Shown here piece by piece: positions 25,840 to 34,900 of a stretch of 38,212 nt of DNA. The DNA comes from Flavobacteriales bacterium UBA1958 (lineage in GTDB: Bacteria > Bacteroidota > Bacteroidia > Flavobacteriales_D > Sanyastnellaceae), in the NCBI GenBank assembly GCA_002336675.1, contig DDEI01000033.1:15579-53790 (forward strand), in the 5' to 3' direction. Position 1 is the stretch's first letter. Every line of letters begins with the position of its first letter. The notes beneath the pieces were generated by a model, which was not told where the DNA came from, ran no database searches, and saw only the letters and a list, made by a program, of their open reading frames with translations. The position numbers and the translations under genes were made by a program.

Positions 25840-27589
25840 AAAAACGGCCACAGGAAAGGTTTTTGATTTTGGAGTTCTCTGGAAAGTTTTCAAAGGGATA
25901 GCGCCATACAAGAATACATTTATCCTCACGGGGATTATAATTCTGTCTCTTGCATTGTTAAGTGTGGTTAGACCATTTCTTATAAAAAACGGGCTTAATA
26001 ATGCATTTGAGAATAATGATGCGTCTGTTTTGGTTCCCTATTTTCTAGGAATGCTGGGCGTCCTTATAATTGAAACAGGTCTCCAATTCTATCAAACCTA
26101 TTTATCTAATCTAGTGGCTCAATCTGTTACACTCGACTTAAGAGAAAAGCTCTTTAGAAAAGTACTCAAGTTTCGACTTAAATTTTTTGATAAAACACCC
26201 GTTGGGTCTTTTGTTACAAGATTAATAAGCGATATTGACGGTATAGCTCAGATATTTAGCAATGGAATCTTAACTATTCTTGGAGATATAGTTAAACTCA
26301 TTGTGGTCATATCAGCTATGATGTTTATTAGTGTGGAACTCTCCTTGATGGTGTTAATTCCGATCCCTGTATTATTGATTGGAACTAGAATTTTCCAAAA
26401 GGCCATTAAAAAAGCTTTCACTGAAGTCCGTAACCAAGCGAATAAGATAAATGTATTCATTCAAGAACATATTACAGGGATGTCTATCATTCAACTGTTC
26501 AATAGAGAGAAGGAGGAGTATGAAAAATTTAAACTGATAAATAAAGAACATCAGAATGCACACATTAGATCTGTCTGGGCTTATGCGGTGTTTTTCCCAT
26601 TCGTAGAGCTTTTGTCCGCTACCAGTATGGCCCTATTACTATGGTATGGATCAGGAGAGGTGCTCTCTGAGCATCTAACGATTCCTGCTTTAATAGCTAT
26701 GATACTCTTTATTAACATGCTCTACAGACCTATAAGAATGCTGGCAGACAGGTTTAATATACTTCAGATGGGAATCGTAAATGCAGAAAGAGTGTTTACG
26801 ATGTTTGAAAGAGATGAGCTTCTCAATGACACTGGAACCATAGCTAGAAAGCTGGAAGGAAACATTTCATTCGATAAGGTGTCTTTTGCTTATGTAGAAG
26901 ACAATTATGTGCTTAAAGGAATAGATTTGGAGGTGAAATCAGGGGAAACAGTGGCTTTTGTAGGTGCTACAGGTGCTGGTAAATCTTCTGTCGTTAATAT
27001 TCTAAGTAGATTCTATGAATTCCAAAAAGGAACCATATCGCTAGATAATCAGGATATAAGAAATTATACGCTTGATACTGTAAGGTCGCAGATAAGCTTA
27101 GTTCTCCAAGAAGTATTCTTATTTTCAGATTCAATTCACAACAACATTACTCTTAATAATAAAGATATTTCCAAAGAGCAAGTAATAGAAGCTTCTAAAA
27201 TAGTGGGAGCTCATGATTTTATTATGGATCTGCCAGGAGGTTATGATTATAATGTGAAAGAAAGAGGGAGTATGCTCAGTTCTGGTCAGAGGCAGTTGAT
27301 AGCATTTATTAGAGCTTATGTAGCAAATCCCTCCATTCTTATTTTAGATGAAGCTACATCATCTGTAGATACTGAAAGTGAAGAGCTTATTCAGTCTGCC
27401 ATAAAGAAATTAACCCAGGGGAGAACTTCTATAATTATCGCACATCGGTTAAGTACAATCCAACAATCAGATAAAATAGTAGTCTTAGAAAAGGGAAGCA
27501 TAATAGAGCATGGATCTCACAAGGAGCTTCTCAGCCGTGACGGTCAGTATAAGAAGTTGTTCGAGCTTCAGTTTCAAGAATCTCCATGA
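25832..27589 (+). CDS. ABC transporter, fused membrane and ATPase half (MsbA-like exporter)
   Basis: A 585-residue half-transporter that would work as a homodimer or heterodimer in the inner membrane. Residues up to about 320 hold six membrane segments of the ABC_membrane domain. The ATPase part has Walker A GATGAGKSS near 377, signature SSGQRQL near 482 (with serine in place of the first glycine of LSGGQ), and Walker B ILILDEATSSVD. It overlaps truA by eight bases and shares four bases with the thioesterase. The layout fits lipid or drug exporters (MsbA group). The substrate is unknown; the operon does not make it clear. Confidence 0.9.
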   Translation: MSEKTATGKVFDFGVLWKVFKGIAPYKNTFILTGIIILSLALLSVVRPFLIKNGLNNAFENNDASVLVPYFLGMLGVLIIETGLQFYQTYLSNLVAQSVTLDLREKLFRKVLKFRLKFFDKTPVGSFVTRLISDIDGIAQIFSNGILTILGDIVKLIVVISAMMFISVELSLMVLIPIPVLLIGTRIFQKAIKKAFTEVRNQANKINVFIQEHITGMSIIQLFNREKEEYEKFKLINKEHQNAHIRSVWAYAVFFPFVELLSATSMALLLWYGSGEVLSEHLTIPALIAMILFINMLYRPIRMLADRFNILQMGIVNAERVFTMFERDELLNDTGTIARKLEGNISFDKVSFAYVEDNYVLKGIDLEVKSGETVAFVGATGAGKSSVVNILSRFYEFQKGTISLDNQDIRNYTLDTVRSQISLVLQEVFLFSDSIHNNITLNNKDISKEQVIEASKIVGAHDFIMDLPGGYDYNVKERGSMLSSGQRQLIAFIRAYVANPSILILDEATSSVDTESEELIQSAIKKLTQGRTSIIIAHRLSTIQQSDKIVVLEKGSIIEHGSHKELLSRDGQYKKLFELQFQESP

Positions 27590-27993
27590 AAACACCTAAT
27601 AAAATAGTAGAGCTTATGCTGACTAACGATCGGTTTAGCAATTGGTTGGGGTTGGAAGTAATTCACCTTGAAAAAGGCAAAGTAAATCTTAAAACTACCG
27701 TTAAGGAAGAGATGTTAAATGGGTTTGAAATAGCTCATGGGGGGATTGCTTATGCCCTCGGAGATAGCGCTCTCGCATTTTCTGCTAATGCTCATGGAAA
27801 AAAGGCCGTGAGCGTGGAGACAAGTATAAGTCATGTTCAAAAAGTGTTTTTAAATGATGTACTAACTACTGAAGTAAATGAGGTGAGTTTGAACCATAAA
27901 ATTGGTATTTATCACATTAGGGTGATTAACCAATATGATGTAGAAGTAGCTCATTTTAAAGGGACTGTTTACATTTCTGTAAAGGAATGGTAG
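27586..27993 (+). CDS. Hotdog-fold thioesterase (PaaI-like)
   Basis: A 135-residue acyl-CoA thioesterase of the 4HBT/PaaI family. The central helix AHGGIAYALGDSALAFSAN has the HGG motif and the conserved aspartate of PaaI enzymes, and the VSVETSISHVQ strand follows. These act on acyl-CoA or aryl-CoA thioesters in the cytoplasm. The ATG overlaps the ABC gene stop by four bases (ATGA), so it is translationally coupled. An acyl-CoA mutase at the start of the same operon makes an acyl-CoA substrate plausible, but this is only inference. Confidence 0.87.
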   Translation: MKTPNKIVELMLTNDRFSNWLGLEVIHLEKGKVNLKTTVKEEMLNGFEIAHGGIAYALGDSALAFSANAHGKKAVSVETSISHVQKVFLNDVLTTEVNEVSLNHKIGIYHIRVINQYDVEVAHFKGTVYISVKEW

Positions 27994-28012
27994 ACATGAT
28001 AACTTAGGATTT

Positions 28013-28033
28013 AAATATTGCAACGCAATATTT
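28013..28033. repeat. Perfect 9-bp palindrome between the thioesterase and Asp-box genes
   Basis: AAATATTGC-AAC-GCAATATTT. It lies 19 bases after the thioesterase stop and 80 before the next start. No T run follows on the + strand, so a terminator is not clear; an operator for the next gene is possible. Confidence 0.4.
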
Positions 28034-28067
28034 TACAATTTGAACACCTTTACAGACTCAGTTGAAT

Positions 28068-28075
28068 TAAATTTG
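28068..28075 (+). promoter_or_regulatory. -7 element for the T9SS Asp-box gene
   Basis: TAAATTTG matches TAnnTTTG exactly, 18 bases before the ATG at 28093. A TTG at 28040-28042 lies 25 nt upstream, wider than usual, so the -33 element is uncertain. Confidence 0.5.
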
Positions 28076-28092
28076 AAGGAAATAACCATTAA

Positions 28093-31000
28093 ATGAAATT
28101 TCTTACCCTAATATTTATTCTAATTTCTTTTTCCCTTCTTGCGCAAGATGACCATCCAGACTGGTCAGCACTTATGCAGGATCCCACTACAAATTTCTAT
28201 GAACTACAAGCTCAGTTTAATGAATACTGGGAAGGAAAAGAGCACGAGAAAGGAGATGGTTATAAGCCGTTTAAAAGGTGGGAGTATTGGGCTCAGAAAA
28301 GATTAAATGAGGATGGTACCATTCGTTCGGCTGCCCAGTATAATGATACGTATCGTCAAGTTCAGGAATATACAGCTCAGAGATCTTTGTCAGGAAATTG
28401 GGAGCAGCTAGGCCCTATTTTAGATGGAGCTACTACTAGAGATGATATTCCAGGTGTAGGAAGAGTAAGTGCTATAGAATTTCATCCTACGGATCCTCTT
28501 ACTATTTATGCAGGAGCTCCAGCAGGAGGGTTGTGGAGAACAACAAATGGTGGGCAGTGGTGGGTGTCACTCACAGATGACCTTCCAACTCTGGGAATTT
28601 CCGCTATCATAGTAGATCCGAATAATCCAGATATTATTTATATAGGGACAGGAGATAGAGACTCTGCTGATGCTCCAGGATTGGGTGTTTGGAAGTCTGT
28701 TGATGGCGGAGAAACATGGAGTTCACCAGGATTTGGTATGCCAGATTTAGTGATAGGAATGATGGTGGTGAATCCAGATAATACAGATGTACTTATGGCC
28801 GCTTCTAATGACGGAGTATATAGAACTTCGAATGGAGGAGATTCGTGGTCATTAGTTTCTCCAACTAATAATTTTAAAGATATCAAGCTTCATCCTACAA
28901 ATTCAGATATTGTATACGCCACTGGCAGTACTTCATTTTATAAAAGCACGAACGGGGGTGTTACATTCGAATATCAATCAGGAAGTATTTCATTTTCGTC
29001 TAGGTCGGTAATAGCGGTGACTCCTGCAGAGCCGGATTGGGTTTATGTATGTGCAGCCAACTCTACTGATTTTAGAGCATTGTTTAGAAGTACTGATGCT
29101 GGTGAGACATGGGAGGAAATGTCAGATTCTCCTAATATTTTAGGTTGGTCTAATGACGCTAGTGGAGGTCAGGCTTGGTATGACTTAACCATAGCAGCTA
29201 ACCCCAATGATGCGATGGATGTTTATGTAGCAGGAATTAGAGTGTTGAGGTCACAAGATGGAGGGGTTACTTGGCTTGAAGCTTCTGATAACTATGTACA
29301 TGTAGATCACCATGCCAGTGCCTTCAGCCCACACACGGGGAATTATTGGTTAGGTAATGATGGAGGTATCTACGAGAGAGAAAATAATGCAGTGTGGAAA
29401 GACCAGTCCAATGGAATTGTGATAAGTCAAATTTATAAGTTAGGACAGTCTCCCCATTCCGTAAATAATGTACTTACCGGTTTTCAGGATAATGGAACAA
29501 GTGAGTGGATAGGGACTAAATGGGAAAGAAGAATAGGAGCAGATGGAATGGAGTGCATTTACGACCAAGAAGATCCGGATTATTTTTATGGAGCCATTCA
29601 AAACGGAGAAATTAGAAGAACCGGCCCGAATTATTCTGCTCAGGCTTGCGGTAGAAATGGGTTAGGTGGTATAGATGAAAATGGTCTTTGGGTAACTCCA
29701 TATAAATTAGATAACTCAAACTCAAATACCATGTTCTTAGGTTATTTAAACCTTTGGAGATGTGATAACATTAAAACTCAAAATATAGATGATGTAGAAT
29801 GGGAAAGAATGTCACAAAATTTAATTAGTAACGATGGAGCGAATATTAATGAAATCTGTCAGTCCATAGTTAATCCTGAGACAATGTATATTTCTAAATT
29901 GACGAGAAAATTATTTAGAAAAGACAATATTAATGATCCAGAATCTGAATGGATAAACTTATCGACTAGCCTTCCGCAATTCAATTTAACTATAGATGAT
30001 TTAGAGGCGCATCCTTATGATGAGGATATTCTTTATATGGCGTTTTTTAGAGAGGTTTATAAAAGTGCAGATAAAGGAGACTCTTGGGAATTAATGACAG
30101 ATGAGAATTTTCCAGATGTAGTCATAAATAGCATTGTGTATGATAAAAATTCTGATGAGGGATTATACATTGGTACCGAATTGGGAGTATTCTTCAAGGA
30201 TGCTACTATGACGGAGTGGGTTCCGTTTTCAGGAGGAAATTTACCTCCGGCTGTAAATGTTAATGAACTGGAAATATATTACGGAGAAGATATAGAGTCA
30301 AGTAGAATAAGAGGAGCTACTTATGGAAGAGGATTATGGGAGTCTGATTTGTATGACTCAGAGACATACTACTTTCCGGCCAAAGCATCTATTATTCCAA
30401 GGAATGAATCAGGGGAGATCTATGGAGAAATGACTATGGATGTGAAGTTCTATAAAAATCTAAACTATGTCCCTGCGGAGACGCTAACTATAGATGAAGT
30501 TATAGTGACCAACGCTTCTATAGCAGAATTAACTGGAGGTCCTGTGAATTATGAATTAACTATTACACCTTTGACTTACGGAGAGGTTACCGTTTACATT
30601 CCTAATAATGTGGCCACAGATGAATTGGGAACTTCCACAGAAGAGAGTTACTTGCTTTCTCTAGCTTATAATGAGAGTCCAGAACCACTCGGCATATATG
30701 GCCCTGGAGGAGTTGGCAATCAGGATGAACTTTCTTATTGGTTTATGGCTAATGAGGGCCTATATAATTTAGCAGGTGACACTAGTATATCTGATGGAGA
30801 TTTAGTGGGGTACTGGGAAGATGTGAGTGGAAATGGAGCTATTGCATCGCAGGACTTAGATGCTCACAAACCATTTTACGTAGAAAACTCTGATTTATTT
30901 AATGGTCAACCGGCATTTTTACTCAATGGAGACAGTGCTTTTTTACGAACGGATGAAGTAAGAGTAAAAGAAAATCTGACTGCGTTTTTAGTAGCTAGTG

Positions 31001-32172
31001 CTGAGAATAACCCGGACGGTTATACGCTATGGAACGAATACGGCTGGTTGGCTTCTTCGCGAGAGGCTAATGGATTTATAATACATCCTTGGAAAGATGG
31101 ATTTAATACTACCGGTATTATTTACGACAACATGAATAATGAAACATTAGGGCTAAACACAACATTTGTTCCCGGTATAAATACGGCTACTATTCACGGA
31201 ATGCAGTACCATAATAATTCTGCCAATAAATTCTTAGATAGCTATGTGAACGGGAATATTGATAGAAGATTTGTAAATGAGGTGATTAGGGATTCGGAGG
31301 ATGTGGTAGAAGTTAACTTTGGAAGAGATTTTGGTAATAGATATGGAGCAGGGTTGATAGCTGAGCAGATTATGTACTCTGAGCGTTTGTATGATACCCA
31401 TACAATACTTGTAAGAAATTATTTATCGAGTAAGTACGGTGCACCGTCAGATGGATTAGAGCGATATACACAAGATGAATTATATAATGAAGAAGTAGCA
31501 GGTATAGGTCAGGTTACGGAGTATGATAAGCACCTAGATGCGCAGGGAAGAGGAATTATAAGAATGAGTGAGCCTAGTGATATCAATGATGGAGAGTTTC
31601 TTTTGTGGGGAACAGGAAATGGCGATTTAGAGTGGGCTTGGGGTGATGATGTATTCTTGAGTGGAAGAATAGCTAGAACTTGGGGTTATGAAGAAACAGG
31701 TGACTTGGGTTCAGTATTGGTTCAGGTTTATGATGAAACAGGCTTTTTAGATAATGGAGTACAGCCAGGAATCGTCTATCTAGAAAATCCGACATTCGAG
31801 TTAGGGTTAACACCTTCTTTCGTGCCATTAACGAATGATGAAGGTGTTTGGTCTGCCAATATAGACTTTACTGGTTTGGGAGTATTCACTATTGGGGTTC
31901 AGCCTGTGGTTAATATAACAGAAGAGAGTGAGGCAGATTTCTTAGTTTATCCTAACCCTGCGAGTAATAAAATATCGATAGACTTCTTAGGTTTAAGTAT
32001 TGAAGAAGTTTACATACATGACAATCAAGGAAAAATGGTTGTCTCACAAATAACTAAAAATGGTTTTGTTCAAATAGATATCTCTAACTTATCATCAGGC
32101 GTTTATTCGATTAGCGCCTTAGATGGTCAAGGTTCATTGTTCAGTGAAAAACTCGAAGTGATAAGAGAGTAA
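28093..32172 (+). CDS. T9SS cargo with VPS10/BNR-type Asp-box repeats and a type A sorting domain
   Basis: A 1359-residue secreted protein with a signal peptide (residues 1-17, ending LLAQ). An N-terminal domain (NFYELQAQFNEYWEGKEHEK) precedes a beta-propeller with Asp-box repeats near residues 150, 201, 245, 285, 332, 386 and 657 (e.g. SVDGGETW, STDAGETW, SQDGGVTW). Residues about 880-1125 look like a LamG-like lectin fold (SYWFMANEGLY...). A further domain (QGRGIIRMSEPSDIND, about 1157-1270) is followed by the type A CTD from about 1282 (FLVYPNPASNKISIDF to SGVYSISALDG). Such proteins are exported by T9SS; roles as sialidase-like or adhesive proteins are possible, but no catalytic site is evident. 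Confidence 0.88.
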   Translation: MKFLTLIFILISFSLLAQDDHPDWSALMQDPTTNFYELQAQFNEYWEGKEHEKGDGYKPFKRWEYWAQKRLNEDGTIRSAAQYNDTYRQVQEYTAQRSLSGNWEQLGPILDGATTRDDIPGVGRVSAIEFHPTDPLTIYAGAPAGGLWRTTNGGQWWVSLTDDLPTLGISAIIVDPNNPDIIYIGTGDRDSADAPGLGVWKSVDGGETWSSPGFGMPDLVIGMMVVNPDNTDVLMAASNDGVYRTSNGGDSWSLVSPTNNFKDIKLHPTNSDIVYATGSTSFYKSTNGGVTFEYQSGSISFSSRSVIAVTPAEPDWVYVCAANSTDFRALFRSTDAGETWEEMSDSPNILGWSNDASGGQAWYDLTIAANPNDAMDVYVAGIRVLRSQDGGVTWLEASDNYVHVDHHASAFSPHTGNYWLGNDGGIYERENNAVWKDQSNGIVISQIYKLGQSPHSVNNVLTGFQDNGTSEWIGTKWERRIGADGMECIYDQEDPDYFYGAIQNGEIRRTGPNYSAQACGRNGLGGIDENGLWVTPYKLDNSNSNTMFLGYLNLWRCDNIKTQNIDDVEWERMSQNLISNDGANINEICQSIVNPETMYISKLTRKLFRKDNINDPESEWINLSTSLPQFNLTIDDLEAHPYDEDILYMAFFREVYKSADKGDSWELMTDENFPDVVINSIVYDKNSDEGLYIGTELGVFFKDATMTEWVPFSGGNLPPAVNVNELEIYYGEDIESSRIRGATYGRGLWESDLYDSETYYFPAKASIIPRNESGEIYGEMTMDVKFYKNLNYVPAETLTIDEVIVTNASIAELTGGPVNYELTITPLTYGEVTVYIPNNVATDELGTSTEESYLLSLAYNESPEPLGIYGPGGVGNQDELSYWFMANEGLYNLAGDTSISDGDLVGYWEDVSGNGAIASQDLDAHKPFYVENSDLFNGQPAFLLNGDSAFLRTDEVRVKENLTAFLVASAENNPDGYTLWNEYGWLASSREANGFIIHPWKDGFNTTGIIYDNMNNETLGLNTTFVPGINTATIHGMQYHNNSANKFLDSYVNGNIDRRFVNEVIRDSEDVVEVNFGRDFGNRYGAGLIAEQIMYSERLYDTHTILVRNYLSSKYGAPSDGLERYTQDELYNEEVAGIGQVTEYDKHLDAQGRGIIRMSEPSDINDGEFLLWGTGNGDLEWAWGDDVFLSGRIARTWGYEETGDLGSVLVQVYDETGFLDNGVQPGIVYLENPTFELGLTPSFVPLTNDEGVWSANIDFTGLGVFTIGVQPVVNITEESEADFLVYPNPASNKISIDFLGLSIEEVYIHDNQGKMVVSQITKNGFVQIDISNLSSGVYSISALDGQGSLFSEKLEVIRE

Positions 32173-32194
32173 GAAAGATACTTTGAAATATTAT

Positions 32195-32224
32195 AAGAAG
32201 AAAGACGTTAAGGCGCTTTTTTTA
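32195..32224 (+). terminator. Weak terminator after the Asp-box gene
   Basis: AAAG-A-CG (32201-32207) pairs with CG-CTTT (32214-32219) around a TTAAGG loop with one bulged A, followed by a run of seven T. It lies about 28 bases after the stop at 32172. The stem is short, so this is only moderately supported. Confidence 0.45.
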
Positions 32225-32275
32225 TTTAAACTTCTTTTTATTCATCAGGTTTATTACTTTACTTTCTTTAATCGG

Positions 32276-33727
32276 TCAGTCATTCGGATTGTTTAATAAG
32301 TTTTCCAACATACCTTCTAATTGTTCGGAGTTCAGTTGCTTGGCCAAAATCTCTTTATTTTTATCTAAAAGATAAATTTGAGGGGTGCTGGTAATATTAT
32401 ACATAGCTCTGAAGTTTAAACTGTTCAGAGTAGTAGTGCCATTTAGAATCAACTGTCTCGCATTTTCACTATTGTTTATTTCAGGATTATCACTGATGTT
32501 TATCCAGTCGAGTTCTTTTTCTTCTACAAATTTGATCCAATCTTCATTTTCCAATTCATTATTTACAGCAACTACCTCTAAACCTTTAGATTTAAACTGT
32601 TTATAAACTTCCTGGAGTTTAGGCATTTCTTTTTTACAATGACCACATCCAGGCTCCCATATAGCTACAACTAAATATTCAGCTTCGATGTCATGCATGT
32701 TTACCCATTTCTCACCTGTTGGGTCTGGAAGAATAATATTTGGAGCTTTCTCCCCGCATAATGTTTTAGATTTCTTGTCCGAGCCTTCTATAATTTTCGC
32801 TAATTTCTCTTCGTTTAACCAGTCTACTTCTCCTGTTTTATAATACTTATTTACTATGGCTACAAAAGCCCTATCCATGCACATGATTTTACTCGTTTCT
32901 GTGAGATAAGTAAGCTGGTGAAGAGTATACTTGAACATGTCATAATTAGCCGCTACTTTTTCTAGTAGTTTTCCTCCTTCTGCTACTATGGTATCTGGTA
33001 TTTGAGGTAATACTGTACTTAAATATTTCTCAAGTACTCTATGAAAAGCTTGTTCTCTCACTAGTCTAGGGTCTGTGAGATCTACATTATCCCAATAATG
33101 ATTTCTGTAATATTTATATCTCCACTGACGTTCGTCTTCTGCTGTTTTAGGAGCGTCAGGAACTATTATATCCATAGACATATTGATCATTTTACCTACG
33201 AGTAAATCCTTGTTTTCTTCGATAATTCTCTTCTGATAATCGATTACTTCCTCCGTCAATTTGCCTATTTCTTCTCTAGCCTTACTGATTTGTTTTTCAG
33301 TGGAAAGTGAATCCTTAGCTTGAACATCCCAAGGTCCTCTTTCAGTATTTTTTTGACCTAAAAACCTTTTATAATCATAAAAAACTTGGTTGTTTTTAGA
33401 TTCTATTACATTCATATTAAAGTCTAAATTCTCTTGGTCTGACTCGAAAAGCAAATTTTCGCTATCAAGCAGAACCTCCAATAATTTAGGGCCAGGAGTT
33501 ACTACAGCATATTTACCGCCTAACTCATAAGGTTTTCCTTCGAAGGTGAAATAGCCATCAGACTTGACTACCGCAGTGTCATTGTAGAATAAACTTTTAC
33601 CAAGGTACTGTGCCAGGTAAACCGAGTCATTTTCATTTAACCCGTTAATTTTCCCTTTAATAGTTTGATTCTGTGCCTGTATTCCCATGCCGTAGAGTAC
33701 TAGAATAGGCAATAAATATTTTTTCAT
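32276..33727 (-). CDS. TlpA-like thioredoxin-domain protein with DUF4369
   Basis: A 483-residue exported protein with a signal peptide (residues 1-18, ending IQAQ). Residues about 20-110 match the DUF4369 layout common ahead of thioredoxin domains in Bacteroidota (IKGKINGLNENDSVYLAQY). The thioredoxin part begins near 330; its redox motif is C361-G-H-C364 in EPGCGHCKKEMPKLQEVY, and the cis-proline strand follows (NITSTPQIYLLD). It should act as a periplasmic disulfide reductase or isomerase. Between the two lies a helix-rich linker of unknown role. It is transcribed alone, divergent from the nucleoside phosphorylase gene. Confidence 0.9.
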   Translation of the reverse strand: MKKYLLPILVLYGMGIQAQNQTIKGKINGLNENDSVYLAQYLGKSLFYNDTAVVKSDGYFTFEGKPYELGGKYAVVTPGPKLLEVLLDSENLLFESDQENLDFNMNVIESKNNQVFYDYKRFLGQKNTERGPWDVQAKDSLSTEKQISKAREEIGKLTEEVIDYQKRIIEENKDLLVGKMINMSMDIIVPDAPKTAEDERQWRYKYYRNHYWDNVDLTDPRLVREQAFHRVLEKYLSTVLPQIPDTIVAEGGKLLEKVAANYDMFKYTLHQLTYLTETSKIMCMDRAFVAIVNKYYKTGEVDWLNEEKLAKIIEGSDKKSKTLCGEKAPNIILPDPTGEKWVNMHDIEAEYLVVAIWEPGCGHCKKEMPKLQEVYKQFKSKGLEVVAVNNELENEDWIKFVEEKELDWINISDNPEINNSENARQLILNGTTTLNSLNFRAMYNITSTPQIYLLDKNKEILAKQLNSEQLEGMLENLLNNPND

Positions 33728-33868
33728 TTTATAAAATCTGTCTGTTAGACAATTTGAGTTTGAAATTAGTTGTTTTGCTTAACCTTGTTTAACAATCCTA
33801 ATGCCAAATGTAAAATCTTCCTGTGAATTCCAATCACAAAAATTTTTATTAATAAGGTTTTAAGTTTA

Positions 33869-33885
33869 TTTGCGTTGAACGCAAA
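33869..33885. repeat. Operator-like palindrome TTTGCGTT-G-AACGCAAA
   Basis: Perfect 8-bp arms around a single central G, 54 bases before the start of the nucleoside phosphorylase gene in a 211-base divergent intergenic region. The centre includes TTG, so it may cover the -33 element of a promoter whose -7 element is weak (TATCTATT at 33901). It has the size of a dimeric repressor site, but no cognate regulator is in the window. Confidence 0.45.
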
Positions 33886-33938
33886 AATAATATTCAAAAT
33901 TATCTATTACCTGTACATTTACATTAAAATTCAAATCA

Positions 33939-34817
33939 ATGGAAAAATATTTCTCTGAATCTGAACTCATCTTAAGACCAGATAAATCAGTTTATCATTT
34001 AGGTGTTAAAGGAGAGGATTTAGCAGATGATATTATTATAGTGGGTGATCCAGATAGAGTCGCAGTGATTACTTCTAGGTTTGATTCCGTTCGTTTTTCC
34101 ACTGCTTCTAGAGAATTCTGTATTCAAACAGGGGAATATAATTCCAAAGAGATTTCTGTGGTAAGTACAGGTATAGGGGTAGATAATATAGATATTGTAA
34201 TAAATGAATTGGATGCTGCGGTCAATATAAATCCAAATACTCGTTTGGTTAACAAAGTGTTAAGGAAGTTGAAATTTCTCAGGCTGGGCACCTCTGGAGC
34301 TCTAGATCCTAAGATCAAGTTACATGATATAGTTTGCTCCGCGGCTGCTATAGGAATGGATGGTGTTCCTCATTTTTATGATTTTGAGTTTTCTCAAGAT
34401 GAATTAGCCATGGCTGATAGTTTTTCAAGGGATTGTGAATGGCCTGATAAAGTAGCTTCACCATACGCAGTGATGGCCTCTAAACACCTTCATGATAAAT
34501 TTGAAGGGGTATATAATCATAGAGGTATAACCATAACAGCTAATGGTTTTTATGGACCACAAAATAGAGAGCTAAGAGGGAGATTACGGTACCCTGAAAT
34601 GGAAGAACGCTACAGAGCTTTTTCTTCTCATGGAATGAATGTTACCAACTTCGAAATGGAGACAGCAGGGATCTATGCATTGTCTAAAATGCTTGGGCAC
34701 TCGCATTTAACACTATGTGTCATACTAGCAAATAGAATAAATAAGGAGTTTAGTTCAAATCCGGAAGAAGCGGTTAATTCGTTGATAAACAAGGCGCTTT
34801 ATAGTTTGAGCAATTAG
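33939..34817 (+). CDS. Nucleoside phosphorylase (uridine phosphorylase-like)
   Basis: A 292-residue cytoplasmic enzyme of the PNP/UDP family, which splits nucleosides with phosphate into base and ribose-1-phosphate. Family blocks are IIIVGDPDRVAVI (phosphate site), VVSTGIGVDNIDIVINEL, LRLGTSGALDP (the RxGTxG motif) and NFEMETAGIYALSKMLG (EMETAG, ribose binding). The spacing and the GDPDRV and FEMETAG motifs fit uridine phosphorylases better than trimeric purine enzymes. Pyrimidine salvage is the likely role. The leader holds the palindrome at 33869. SirB1-like gene follows 83 bases downstream with its own -7 element. Confidence 0.88.
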   Translation: MEKYFSESELILRPDKSVYHLGVKGEDLADDIIIVGDPDRVAVITSRFDSVRFSTASREFCIQTGEYNSKEISVVSTGIGVDNIDIVINELDAAVNINPNTRLVNKVLRKLKFLRLGTSGALDPKIKLHDIVCSAAAIGMDGVPHFYDFEFSQDELAMADSFSRDCEWPDKVASPYAVMASKHLHDKFEGVYNHRGITITANGFYGPQNRELRGRLRYPEMEERYRAFSSHGMNVTNFEMETAGIYALSKMLGHSHLTLCVILANRINKEFSSNPEEAVNSLINKALYSLSN

Positions 34818-34865
34818 CTGTTAAGAAGTAAAAACTACAGGTAATTCCTTAGGGAGATTCGCGTA

Positions 34866-34873
34866 TACATTTG
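34866..34873 (+). promoter_or_regulatory. -7 element for the SirB1-like gene
   Basis: TACATTTG matches TAnnTTTG exactly, 27 bases before the ATG at 34901. No TTG is found at the expected -33 distance. Confidence 0.45.
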
Positions 34874-34900
34874 AAGTCAACCTTTCTCTACTTGTAAAAT

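Noticed and set aside
12601..28026. A shared 14-mer AAATATTGCAACGC at 12601 and 28013
   Set aside because: In 38 kb a few 14-base repeats are expected by chance, and the flanks differ; no repeat family is supported.
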